Part shown: piece after piece, positions 1 to 9,596 of the stretch
How the letters are laid out: each line of letters begins with the position of its first letter
Numbering within the stretch: the first letter of the stretch is position 1
DNA from: DASCNA01 sp036011305
Lineage (GTDB): Bacteria; Verrucomicrobiota; Lentisphaeria; Victivallales; GWF2-38-69
NCBI GenBank assembly: GCA_036011305.1
Contig: DASCNA010000244.1
Span: 1-16,249, forward strand
DNA: 16,249 nucleotides
Direction of reading: 5' to 3'
Made by a program: the position numbers and the translations under genes
Notes under the pieces: model-generated
The model's input: the letters and a program-made list of their open reading frames with translations, nothing else
The model's database searches: none
Told to the model about the DNA's origin: nothing

Positions 1-67
1 AATCTACCCAATGATCTCTTAAAATTTTTTTATATACATTATCTGAAGCATCTGCATTAAAAATCAT
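1..67 (-). CDS. possible N-terminal fragment of a divergent gene, cut by the window edge
   Basis: On the minus strand, an ATG at 67-65 opens a frame of 22 codons with no stop before the left edge. It begins MIFNADASDNVYKKILRD and contains HWVD. I do not recognise the family. There is no clear Shine-Dalgarno sequence before the ATG, and the stretch is too short to judge coding potential. If real, the gene would be transcribed away from the NRPS, and 68-209 would be a shared divergent promoter region. It could equally be a chance open frame in AT-rich intergenic DNA. Confidence 0.3.
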   Translation of the reverse strand, partial: MIFNADASDNVYKKILRDHWVD

Positions 68-101
68 GATGCTAAAAATAGCTCATTTCTAAGTTATTAA
101 C

Positions 102-113
102 AGGCTGCAGCCT
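102..113. repeat. 12-bp perfect GC-rich palindrome upstream of the NRPS
   Basis: AGGCTGCAGCCT is a perfect palindrome with no spacer. It stands out because the DNA around it is almost entirely A and T. It lies about 97 bases before the NRPS start and about 35 bases before the start of the possible divergent gene. That position would suit an operator for a dimeric regulator, but no half-site family is recognised and no second copy was noticed. Confidence 0.4.
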
Positions 114-209
114 CGAAAAAAAGAAATTTCCTATACTATAAATATACTAGATTATCTAAATATTTAAAAGAAAAATAAACATTGTTGTTTAATTTGGTAC
201 AAAGAATAA

Positions 210-3200
210 ATGAAAATATCCAAATATACTATCCAGGAAATATTTGAACAACAAGTAGAATGTACGCCTGATAATATAGCTATTATCTTTGAAAATGAAA
301 TAATAACTTATAGTGAATTAAACAATCAAGCAAACAAACTTGCGCATATAATTCGTGCAGAATATTTAAACTTTTGTCATAAAAAAATTCGTAGTGACAC
401 TCTTATTGGTTTATTTATGGACAGATCTATAGATATGTTTGTGAGTATTTTAGCTATCATTAAATCAGGTGCTGCCTTTGTCCCCTTTGATATTGAAGAT
501 CCTAAGGATAGGCTTGGGTTTAAAATAGAAGACAGTGAATGTAAACTTATTCTCACATCCTCCGTGAGGAATGTTGAATTAGTCTACTTTTCAAAAAACG
601 ATATGCTGCCTATTAGTATAGATGACTATTCTTGCGAAATAAAGAAATCATCAAATCAAAATCCATACTTAATAAATAAATCCATTGATTTAGCTTATAT
701 GATTTATACATCAGGCTCAACGGGCAAACCTAAAGGAGTAATGATTGAACATGAGAAAATTTTAAATACTTTACTAGATATTAACCGTCGCTTTAATGTA
801 AATGAAACTGACAGAACACTTATGATTTCAAGTATAAGTTTTGACTTATCAGTTTATGATTATTTTGGAATGTTAATAACAGGAGGTTGTACTGTAATTC
901 CTGCAAAAAGTAAAAGACTAGATTTTATACATATTCTAAAGCTGATTAAAAACCATACTGTTTCAATTTGGAATTCTGTACCTCAATTATTTGATCTTCT
1001 TGTTGATGAAGTAAAGGATTTTAATTACCTTAAAGAGATGAAGGCTATCATGCTTAGTGGAGATAGATTATCTGTTCACACTATTCAATATCTTTATAAT
1101 AAAGGTTTTAATAACATATATAGCCTGGGAGGTGTTACAGAGTGTTCTATATGGTCGGTTTTATTTCATATTAATAGATTTGATAGTACATGGGATAGTA
1201 TTCCATATGGGAAAGCTTTAACGAATCAAGAAACCTATATTGTAGATTCTAAGAATAATCTTATAGAAAAAAGTGGAAAAGTTGGTGAATTATATATTGG
1301 AGGAGATGGTTTATCTAGAGGATATTATAGACGAAATGAATTAACTAGAGATAGATTTATTAAGAATCTATTTGCCACTAAAGAAGATATCCAATTAAAT
1401 AGAAATTTAAAAATATATAAAACCGGAGATCTTGTAGAGTGGATGCAAGATGGAAATTTAAAATTTATAGGTCGTAATGATACGCAGGTGAAAGTAAATG
1501 GATACAGGATAGAACTTGGTGAAATTGAATCTGTTCTAAGAAAGCATGTATTTATAAAAGAGTGTGTAGTAAAATGTATAAATATTAAAGATAAGAACTA
1601 TATTCTTGCTTATTTTATACCCGTAGGGAAAAATATTGACAGTTCTGAAAGAATACAAAAAGAAAAAATTTCTTCCTGGAAGAATGTTTACACAGAGAAA
1701 TACAAAAAATTAGATATTAAAAATAAATATTTTGACTATTTAGGCTGGATAAGTTCATATACCTTAAAGCAGTATAAAATAGAGGAGTTAGAAGAGTGGA
1801 GGCTGAATACGATTGATCGTATTTGTAAATATAACCCTAGGAATATCCTTGAAATAGGATGTGGATCTGGGTTACTTGCATTGTCATTATTTAAAAAATG
1901 TGATTTTTACTATGGGACAGATTTTTCAGAATTAGCTATTCAAAATTTAACAAAAAAAATAAAAAATCACAAAATTAAAAATATTCACCTGCAAACTATA
2001 AATGCGGATGAAGTTAGTAATAAGCTTGGAATATTTAAAAAAGTAAATTTTGATACAATAATTCTAAACTCAGTACTTCAATACTTTCCTGATACATCAT
2101 ATTTATTTTCTGTAATATTAAATATTGCTAAAATAATATCCAATGGGGTAATCTTTATTGGCGATATTAGAGATTTAAGATTACAAAAAGAATTTTATAA
2201 ATCAATTTATATAAATACTTATGCAGGAAATAATTCACCAAATAAGCATGACTCAAGTCAATTTATAAATCAAAAAAAAATAAACGAAAATGAATTACTA
2301 ATATCACCTGAATATTTTTTAAGCCTCAAAGATTCTATCCCTAATATTGATTTTATAGAAATTCTACCTAAAGTTGGTTTATTTAATACAGAAATGAACT
2401 CATATAGGTATGATGTTATTATACATATAAAAAGAGTTATAAAGTCATGCATAAAAAAAAAAGTAGAGTGGTTAACTTTTAAAAACAATATTAATATTGA
2501 TAAACTTCTTAACTCTGGCAAAAAAAATGTTCATATAAAAAATTACCCTAATAAACGAATTATTTTTTATTGTAAAACATTTGATAAGTCTCGAGTTAGT
2601 ATTGGGGAAATTTATTCAATAAACGAGCTTTATAAACTGGCATTAAATTATGAATATCAAATATATGTTAGTCTTTCCATCTCCAATAAATTTTGTTTTA
2701 ATTTAACTTTTTATAAGGATATTGCTGATTTTGATAAATCTTTACATTTTGACAACAATAAAATTAACCGCAAAATATTTTTAAACAAATTTCTCACTAA
2801 TTCGATTTATGAACCAGATCTAAAAAACATTATTTATAATTATTTAATTAATAAACTTCCCAAATATATGATCCCTGCACAATTGATCGAACTGGATTCT
2901 TTTCCGCTAAGTACCAGTGGTAAGATCAATAGTCAATTACTACCTAATCCTTATACTGAGTGTAATAAATCGATTAATAGAGAAATCAATAAAATAGATA
3001 AAGTTCTTTCTTCACTTTGGTTAGAGTTGTTAAATTTAAAATCTGTTCATATTAATGATAACTTTTCGCAGCTTGGAGGAGATTCATTAATAGCAATAAG
3101 GTTAACCAATAAAATTAAGAAAATATTTAATATTGATTTAAGTCTAAAAAATATATTATTGAATCAAACGATAAAAAAACAAATAACTTTGATAAACAAA

Positions 3201-6200
3201 AAAATCAAAGAGAAAAAAGGGGAGGGGGCTAAGTTGCTCTCTCAAAATAGAAGCAACAATCATAATATAAAAATTTCTCCATACCAAGAAGGTTTATGGT
3301 TTCTTTATAAACTCAACAGTAATGACACTTCGTACAATGTACCGTTAGCTATTCAGTTAAACGGTAAGGTAAATATTGAAGCTTTAGAGCAAAGTTTAAG
3401 TGAATTAGTTTGTAGGCATAAGGTGTTATATTCTTTATTAAAAGAAATTAACAGTATCCCATATATTACTTCTAGTAAAAAAAACACTAACAACTATAAA
3501 ATCCTGATTGTAAGGAATGTTGAAAAGAAAATATACAAAGAACAAATATTAAAAGAAGTAAATAAACCCTTTATATTATCTAAAGAATTACCGTTTAGAT
3601 TCACACTGTTTATAATTGGCTGTAATGAATATATATTGGTAATAAATTTTCATCATATTATATGTGATGATCAATCCTTGGAAATATTTTTCACTGAACT
3701 TTCAAGTCTTTACAATACCATCACTGAAAACAAAACTATTGTATTGAGTAAAAATTCAATTAATTATTCAGATTGTACTATTTGGCAACGAACTCAACTT
3801 GATCGTGTATCATTAAGTAATAATAGAATAATGTTTTGGAAAAATAAGTTACGAGATTTTCAACAATTAGAGATACCAAAAACACACAATATTGATGAGA
3901 TCACACCCAGAGGAAAACAATATAATTTCCGAATTGATGGCATCATTTATAAAAAAGTGAAAAGTTTTTGTAAAAAGCACGAATTAACTTTATTTACTTT
4001 TTTCTCAGCAGCATACTTTCTTCTTCTTAATAAATATACAAATCAATATGATATTACTATTGGAACCCCAATATCAGTTCGTAATGATGAAAAAACACAA
4101 AATGTGTTTGGCTACTTTATTAATACAATGCCTTTAAGGTTGGAAATAACAAAAGTATCTATTATAGAATTTTTGAATCAAGTCAAAAATGAGTCATTAG
4201 ATTTATTATCTAATTCAGATTTACCTTTTAATGTCTTAATAGACAAGCTTAACATCAATAGAAAAGATAAATGTAATCCAATATATAACAGTATATTTGT
4301 TTTTAGAAATAATTATGTTGAAGAAAATTTTAACTTTAAGAACGTTAGCTCAAAATTTATACATCTAGAGAGTGGAACAGCAAAGTTCGATTTAAGCTTA
4401 ATTTTAAAAAATACTAATAAACATATAGAAGCTATTATTGAGTATAAAGATAATATTGTCTGGGCTACTATCATTGGTTTATTGGCTGATAATTATGTTT
4501 TTATTATTGAACAACTTTTGAACCATTCTAGCCCAACTATAACTGATTTTAAGATAAAAGAAGAAAAACAGATCAGACAATTCGAGCATATTAATTACAA
4601 AAACACGCTGTATAAAGATTGTTCCGTTGTAGGATTGTTTATAGATTCAGTAAAATTAAATAAGAATAAAATTGCAATAAGTTCACTAAATTATAAACTC
4701 ACATATAGAGATTTAGATCTAGCATCGAGCAATTTAGCAAAACAGCTGCTTTTAGTAATAAAAAATAATAAAAACATTAAGTACTTACCTATTATTACAG
4801 AGTCAAGAGATGTAGATATTGTAATTAGTATTTTAGCTATATTAAAAGTAGGAAAAGCATTTGTACCTATTTCATCAAATTGGCCAGAAGCAAGGTTATC
4901 TCATATTCTTAAAGAGTTAAATAGTGATGTAGTTCTGTTGCCTGATAATGGTTCTGTTAGAACCGATTTTTTTGATTTACAAACTATAAGAGTTGATGTA
5001 GATAATTTGTTAAAGTCCTTAGACAATAACTTTAAATGTGTTCCAAGTTTATCTAGTGATGCTCTTTACATTGTATTCACATCAGGTTCATCAGGGAAGC
5101 CTAAAGGTGTGATTATACCACATTTGACTATTTCAAATTTAATTCAACACCAAATCAACAATACAGGGATAAATTGTTGTAATAGGGTTTTGCAATATAG
5201 CGAAAATACTTTTGATGTTTTTATTCAAGAAGTATTTTCATCATTACTTAGCGGTGGAGAGCTTGTTATGTTGCCAAATCAGATAAAAACAGACATAGTG
5301 GCATTATTAAAATTTATTGAAGAAAAATGTATTAATACGTTATTTTTACCACCTGCTATTATGGAGTTACTATCATCAATAAGTCCCATTTTAAATAGTT
5401 TTCCAAAGTGTGTACAACATATTATTTGTTCAGGTGATAAGTTATATATTAATGATAGATTTAAATTATTTTTACAAGAAAGCAATTACACCGTATATAA
5501 TCAGTATGGTCCTTCTGAAACACATGTTGTTACTATATTTAAACTTGACAATGATAATATTAAGAACTTTCCAAGTATTGGAAAACCTATTGAGAACTGT
5601 TCAGTACACGTTTTAAATAAGGATAAAAACTTAGTTCCCATAGGTGTACCAGGGGAGCTTTATATTGGTGGGAACTGTCTTTCTCTTGGATATCTTAACA
5701 AATTGAATCTGGATGGAATTAGCTATATTGAACATAATGATTACAATGGGGAAAAAATATTATATAAAACTGGAGATTTAGTTAAGTGGGATACTTATGG
5801 AAATTTGGATTTCCTACAAAGAATTGATACACAAATGCAAATTCGAGGCTTTCGAGTTGAGCTAAATGAGATTAAGACAGTAATAAGTAACATTTCCGGG
5901 ATCGATGATTGTATAATAAATATCCTTAATGATGGTCTTCAGAAAAGTATAATATGTTACTATGTTTCATCTTCAAAGATAAAAGTAGATGAAATAGTAA
6001 AAGTCATAAATAAGTATCTTCCCAAATATATGCATCCACATTTTTATATTAAGTTAGATTTTATATCACTTACTGATAGAGGAAAAGTAAATACAAAGAT
6101 GCTGCCTTTACCGAAAAGTAAAAAGTATAATATCATATCAAAACCAAGGGATGAATATGAAAAAACGTTGTATAGTGTATGGGAATCTATTGTTAGCTAT

Positions 6201-9200
6201 AAGAATATTAGTATTTACGATAATTTCTTTGATATTGGTGGCAATTCGATTACAGCCACTCAAATGATTCTTAGGATCAATGATATATTTAATACTAATT
6301 ACCCTATTAGCATTATTTTTGATATACAATCTATATCTAAATTAGCAGATCATATTAAAGCATCTGTAAAAATTATTCCTAAAGAAAGAATACCTAAATA
6401 TGATAAAAGTATATATTTCCCCCTATCGTTTACTCAAGAAAGGCTTTGGTTTCTGAATGACTTTCAACAAGTCAATTATATTAATAATATACCAACAATA
6501 TATAAAATAACTGGTAATTTAAATATAAAAATTTTAAATCAATCTCTATTCAAAATAATTGAAAGACATGATATTCTCAGAGTTAATTTAGTCAAAAATG
6601 ATAATGAAATCTACCAAAGGATTCTTCAAAGTTCAGATATATCAAAAACAATTATTGATTATAAAACTATTAAGCATTCTGAGTTAATTAATAATATTCA
6701 ATTAGATGCACATTATTTATTTGATTTGCAAAAATATCCTCTTTTTAAATTCAGTCTCTGTAATGTTTATGATAAAAAGTATTTTGTATTGATAATTGTA
6801 TTTCATCATATAATTACTGATGCATGGTCAATGGATAATTTTAACTTTGAGCTTTCTCAAATTTATAATTCTTTAATCACTGGGACTACACTTAATCTTA
6901 GCGCAATAGAAGTTCAGTATCCTGATTATTCTATGTGGCAAAAAACTTGCATGGATAATGATATATATGACAAGCAGTTAGCATATTGGAAAAGCGAGCT
7001 TAAAGGTTATAAAAACTTAGGATTGCCTACTGACTACATCAGACAAAAGGTGAAAACATATAATGGAGAAGTCATAAACTTCTCTATTCCTAAAGAAGTG
7101 TCATTAAAACTTTATCATAAATGTGTTAGTAGTAACTGCACAATGTTTATGATTTTATTGGCTGCATATAAAATACTGTTAAGCAAGTACTCATCTCAAA
7201 CAGATATTATTGTTGGGGTTCCTGTTGCGAACAGGGTTGACAGAGGAATAGAAAAAACAATTGGAAACTTTGTTAACACAATTCCGTTAAGATCGTATCT
7301 GGATAATAAGACAATAAAAGGCCTTCTTGAAGATATCAAACATACATGTATAAATGGTTATGATAATCAAAGTCTACCTTTTGAATTATTACTGGACAGT
7401 ATATGTGTTGATAGAGATTTAAACAGGGATCCCATTTTTCAAGTTATGCTTTCATATGAAAATATAATTAAAAATGATATTGAATTTAAAGATCTTAGTA
7501 TAGAAAATATCCCTTATTTAAACGATACTTCAAGATTTGACATTACTTTATATATTAATGAAAATAATAAAGCTATAAATGGAAGGTTTGAATTTAATTC
7601 TTCTCTTTTTAAGAAGAGCACAATAAATAGGTATGTTACTCATTATATAAATATACTTACAATAATTTGTGATAATGATTCTCTTACTATTGACAAGATA
7701 AACATGTTAACAGAAAAGGAAAAGAAAAATATTATATCAAAATTCAATTCCACGCATATAAAATATCCTCCAATAGCCACTATCCATAAATGCTTTGAAG
7801 ATAATGTAAAAAACAATCATGATACAGTTGCTATTAAGTACAATGGTCAAAGTGTGACATATAATGAATTAAATAAACAAGCCAATATGCTAGCACATAC
7901 TATTAAAAATAGATTTCTTTCATATACAGGAGAAGAATTAACTTCAGATACTCTCATTGGTGTATACATGGAAAGATCAATTAACATGATTATATCTTTT
8001 TTAGCTATACTAAAAACAGGTGCTGCATATGTCCCTTTTGATATTTTTGATCCAATGGAAAGATTTCTAGATAAATTTAATGATTGTTCGTGCAAGATTA
8101 TTATTAGTCTATCAAAATATAAGAAGTTTTTTGTCCCTATAGAATCTAAAACACAAAATATTTTTATTGATCGATCATTAGAAGAAATTAGATCATATCC
8201 AAAAACAAATCTTCCAATGATTACGAGCCGCAATAATCTTGCATATGTGATGTACACTTCTGGTACTACAGGCAAACCTAAAGGAGTAATGATTGAGCAC
8301 AAGAGTATAATTAGACTTACTATAAATCAGAGTTTTATAGACATTTCTAAGGAAGATACATTTCTCCATCTTTCAAGTCCTGTATTTGATGCATCAACAT
8401 TTGAAATATGGGGAGCTTTACTTAATTCATCAAGTATTCTGATTTTAAAAGATAATTTAATATTAGGAGATGCTAATAAATTTGGTAATTATTTAAGTAA
8501 AAATAATATTAATAATATGTTTCTGACTGCTCGTTTATTTGATCAACTAGCTTATGAAAATATCAAAATTTTTAAAAACATAAAAAATTTGATTATTGGA
8601 GGTGATAAATTAAATATTGAAACGATTAGAGCTATTTCCTCATTACCTCAACATTATAGACCGGAAAACATTTTAAATGGATATGGTCCGACAGAATCAA
8701 CAACGTTTGCATTAACTTATAAAATTAAATCCATTGATAACGCTAAGACCAAGTCAGTACCAATTGGTAAACCAATAGCTAATACTTCAGCCTATATTTT
8801 AGACAATAATATGAATACAGTGCCATATGGAGTTATCGGTACATTATTTCTTGGAGGCGATGGACTTGCAAGAGGATATCTTAACGAAAAAGATATGAAT
8901 AGCGATAAATTTATAAAAAATCCATTTTTTGATAGTACAAGTAATAGTATTACTCAATCAACGAAATTATATAACACTGGCGATCTTGTGAGATTTTTAC
9001 CTGATGGTAATATTGATATAGTAGGTAGAAATGACAATCAAGTCAAGATAAATGGCTTCAGAATTGAACTAGAAGATATTCATGTCAACTTAATAAAATA
9101 TGAAGGTATACTCGAATGCTATATAGGAACATTAAAATATAAGAATATTAAGTATATTTGTGCATACTATAAAGCAGAGATAAGTATAGTTGTAGATAAC

Positions 9201-9596
9201 TTAAAAAAATATTTATCAAGCATATTACCGTCATATATGATTCCTAGTTATTTCATACAGGTAGAGTCTTTTTATTTAAACTCTAACGGGAAAATTGATA
9301 TTCATAAGTTACCAAAACTTGAAGAATCGTTAAGAAATAATAATTCTTCAAGTTTTATAGCAAATAGCACAAGTAAAAAACTATTAAAAATATGGAAAGA
9401 AGCGCTTAATTTAAACGCTATTAACAAAAACAGTAATTATTTTGATATAGGAGGTAATTCTCTTAAGGCTATTAAAACTATAAGTAAAATTAATTCTGTT
9501 TTTAGAATAAAACTCAAAGTTATAGATATGTTTTTATATCCATCAATTAATAAACTTTCTAGTTATGTTGACACTTTAAAAAATGGAAAAAAATGA
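210..9596 (+). CDS. three-module nonribosomal peptide synthetase, A(MT)-PCP-C-A-PCP-C-A-PCP
   Basis: This cytoplasmic megasynthase activates and couples three amino acids on phosphopantetheinyl arms. An in-frame TAA sits immediately upstream, so ATG 210 is the natural start, and the protein opens directly with A-domain sequence. Module 1: A-domain core YTSGSTGKPKG at 166, FDLSVYDYF at 211, GRNDTQVK at 421; an inserted methyltransferase-type domain at about 445-880 (EIGCGSG at 548, NSVLQYFP at 620); LPKYMIP at 883 and Lys905; carrier LGGDS with Ser959. Module 2: C domain about 1025-1470 (HHIICDD at 1148), A domain (FTSGSSG at 1623, Lys1959), carrier Ser2013. Module 3: C domain about 2050-2490 (HHIITDA at 2199), A domain (YTSGTTG at 2682, Lys3028), carrier Ser3084. 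Specificity codes aligned by eye to GrsA are DLYNMSLIWK (Cys-like), DVQFISQVVK (nearest Pro) and DAFFIGGTFK (Val-like). There is no epimerase, Cy or TE domain, so the chain must pass to the next protein, whose start overlaps this stop by 14 bases. No good Shine-Dalgarno sequence precedes the start. Confidence 0.97.
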   Translation: MKISKYTIQEIFEQQVECTPDNIAIIFENEIITYSELNNQANKLAHIIRAEYLNFCHKKIRSDTLIGLFMDRSIDMFVSILAIIKSGAAFVPFDIEDPKDRLGFKIEDSECKLILTSSVRNVELVYFSKNDMLPISIDDYSCEIKKSSNQNPYLINKSIDLAYMIYTSGSTGKPKGVMIEHEKILNTLLDINRRFNVNETDRTLMISSISFDLSVYDYFGMLITGGCTVIPAKSKRLDFIHILKLIKNHTVSIWNSVPQLFDLLVDEVKDFNYLKEMKAIMLSGDRLSVHTIQYLYNKGFNNIYSLGGVTECSIWSVLFHINRFDSTWDSIPYGKALTNQETYIVDSKNNLIEKSGKVGELYIGGDGLSRGYYRRNELTRDRFIKNLFATKEDIQLNRNLKIYKTGDLVEWMQDGNLKFIGRNDTQVKVNGYRIELGEIESVLRKHVFIKECVVKCINIKDKNYILAYFIPVGKNIDSSERIQKEKISSWKNVYTEKYKKLDIKNKYFDYLGWISSYTLKQYKIEELEEWRLNTIDRICKYNPRNILEIGCGSGLLALSLFKKCDFYYGTDFSELAIQNLTKKIKNHKIKNIHLQTINADEVSNKLGIFKKVNFDTIILNSVLQYFPDTSYLFSVILNIAKIISNGVIFIGDIRDLRLQKEFYKSIYINTYAGNNSPNKHDSSQFINQKKINENELLISPEYFLSLKDSIPNIDFIEILPKVGLFNTEMNSYRYDVIIHIKRVIKSCIKKKVEWLTFKNNINIDKLLNSGKKNVHIKNYPNKRIIFYCKTFDKSRVSIGEIYSINELYKLALNYEYQIYVSLSISNKFCFNLTFYKDIADFDKSLHFDNNKINRKIFLNKFLTNSIYEPDLKNIIYNYLINKLPKYMIPAQLIELDSFPLSTSGKINSQLLPNPYTECNKSINREINKIDKVLSSLWLELLNLKSVHINDNFSQLGGDSLIAIRLTNKIKKIFNIDLSLKNILLNQTIKKQITLINKKIKEKKGEGAKLLSQNRSNNHNIKISPYQEGLWFLYKLNSNDTSYNVPLAIQLNGKVNIEALEQSLSELVCRHKVLYSLLKEINSIPYITSSKKNTNNYKILIVRNVEKKIYKEQILKEVNKPFILSKELPFRFTLFIIGCNEYILVINFHHIICDDQSLEIFFTELSSLYNTITENKTIVLSKNSINYSDCTIWQRTQLDRVSLSNNRIMFWKNKLRDFQQLEIPKTHNIDEITPRGKQYNFRIDGIIYKKVKSFCKKHELTLFTFFSAAYFLLLNKYTNQYDITIGTPISVRNDEKTQNVFGYFINTMPLRLEITKVSIIEFLNQVKNESLDLLSNSDLPFNVLIDKLNINRKDKCNPIYNSIFVFRNNYVEENFNFKNVSSKFIHLESGTAKFDLSLILKNTNKHIEAIIEYKDNIVWATIIGLLADNYVFIIEQLLNHSSPTITDFKIKEEKQIRQFEHINYKNTLYKDCSVVGLFIDSVKLNKNKIAISSLNYKLTYRDLDLASSNLAKQLLLVIKNNKNIKYLPIITESRDVDIVISILAILKVGKAFVPISSNWPEARLSHILKELNSDVVLLPDNGSVRTDFFDLQTIRVDVDNLLKSLDNNFKCVPSLSSDALYIVFTSGSSGKPKGVIIPHLTISNLIQHQINNTGINCCNRVLQYSENTFDVFIQEVFSSLLSGGELVMLPNQIKTDIVALLKFIEEKCINTLFLPPAIMELLSSISPILNSFPKCVQHIICSGDKLYINDRFKLFLQESNYTVYNQYGPSETHVVTIFKLDNDNIKNFPSIGKPIENCSVHVLNKDKNLVPIGVPGELYIGGNCLSLGYLNKLNLDGISYIEHNDYNGEKILYKTGDLVKWDTYGNLDFLQRIDTQMQIRGFRVELNEIKTVISNISGIDDCIINILNDGLQKSIICYYVSSSKIKVDEIVKVINKYLPKYMHPHFYIKLDFISLTDRGKVNTKMLPLPKSKKYNIISKPRDEYEKTLYSVWESIVSYKNISIYDNFFDIGGNSITATQMILRINDIFNTNYPISIIFDIQSISKLADHIKASVKIIPKERIPKYDKSIYFPLSFTQERLWFLNDFQQVNYINNIPTIYKITGNLNIKILNQSLFKIIERHDILRVNLVKNDNEIYQRILQSSDISKTIIDYKTIKHSELINNIQLDAHYLFDLQKYPLFKFSLCNVYDKKYFVLIIVFHHIITDAWSMDNFNFELSQIYNSLITGTTLNLSAIEVQYPDYSMWQKTCMDNDIYDKQLAYWKSELKGYKNLGLPTDYIRQKVKTYNGEVINFSIPKEVSLKLYHKCVSSNCTMFMILLAAYKILLSKYSSQTDIIVGVPVANRVDRGIEKTIGNFVNTIPLRSYLDNKTIKGLLEDIKHTCINGYDNQSLPFELLLDSICVDRDLNRDPIFQVMLSYENIIKNDIEFKDLSIENIPYLNDTSRFDITLYINENNKAINGRFEFNSSLFKKSTINRYVTHYINILTIICDNDSLTIDKINMLTEKEKKNIISKFNSTHIKYPPIATIHKCFEDNVKNNHDTVAIKYNGQSVTYNELNKQANMLAHTIKNRFLSYTGEELTSDTLIGVYMERSINMIISFLAILKTGAAYVPFDIFDPMERFLDKFNDCSCKIIISLSKYKKFFVPIESKTQNIFIDRSLEEIRSYPKTNLPMITSRNNLAYVMYTSGTTGKPKGVMIEHKSIIRLTINQSFIDISKEDTFLHLSSPVFDASTFEIWGALLNSSSILILKDNLILGDANKFGNYLSKNNINNMFLTARLFDQLAYENIKIFKNIKNLIIGGDKLNIETIRAISSLPQHYRPENILNGYGPTESTTFALTYKIKSIDNAKTKSVPIGKPIANTSAYILDNNMNTVPYGVIGTLFLGGDGLARGYLNEKDMNSDKFIKNPFFDSTSNSITQSTKLYNTGDLVRFLPDGNIDIVGRNDNQVKINGFRIELEDIHVNLIKYEGILECYIGTLKYKNIKYICAYYKAEISIVVDNLKKYLSSILPSYMIPSYFIQVESFYLNSNGKIDIHKLPKLEESLRNNNSSSFIANSTSKKLLKIWKEALNLNAINKNSNYFDIGGNSLKAIKTISKINSVFRIKLKVIDMFLYPSINKLSSYVDTLKNGKK

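Noticed and set aside
114..209. Sigma70 promoter for the NRPS using TATACT at 132-137 or 143-148
   Set aside because: No acceptable -35 hexamer lies 16-18 bases upstream of either box, and such -10-like strings are expected by chance in DNA this AT-rich.
2270..2521. 83-codon open frame on the minus strand
   Set aside because: It is antisense to the methyltransferase insert of the NRPS and has low-complexity hydrophobic content typical of reversed AT-rich coding DNA.
3282..4620. Cyclisation (Cy) domain after the Cys module, which would make a thiazoline
   Set aside because: The active-site motif is HHIICDD, a condensation-type HHxxxDG variant. The first Asp of the Cy motif DxxxxDxxS is absent.
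7847..8302. 151-codon open frame on the minus strand
   Set aside because: It lies wholly inside the third A domain of the NRPS, whose motifs are unambiguous. The reverse translation shows no family resemblance.
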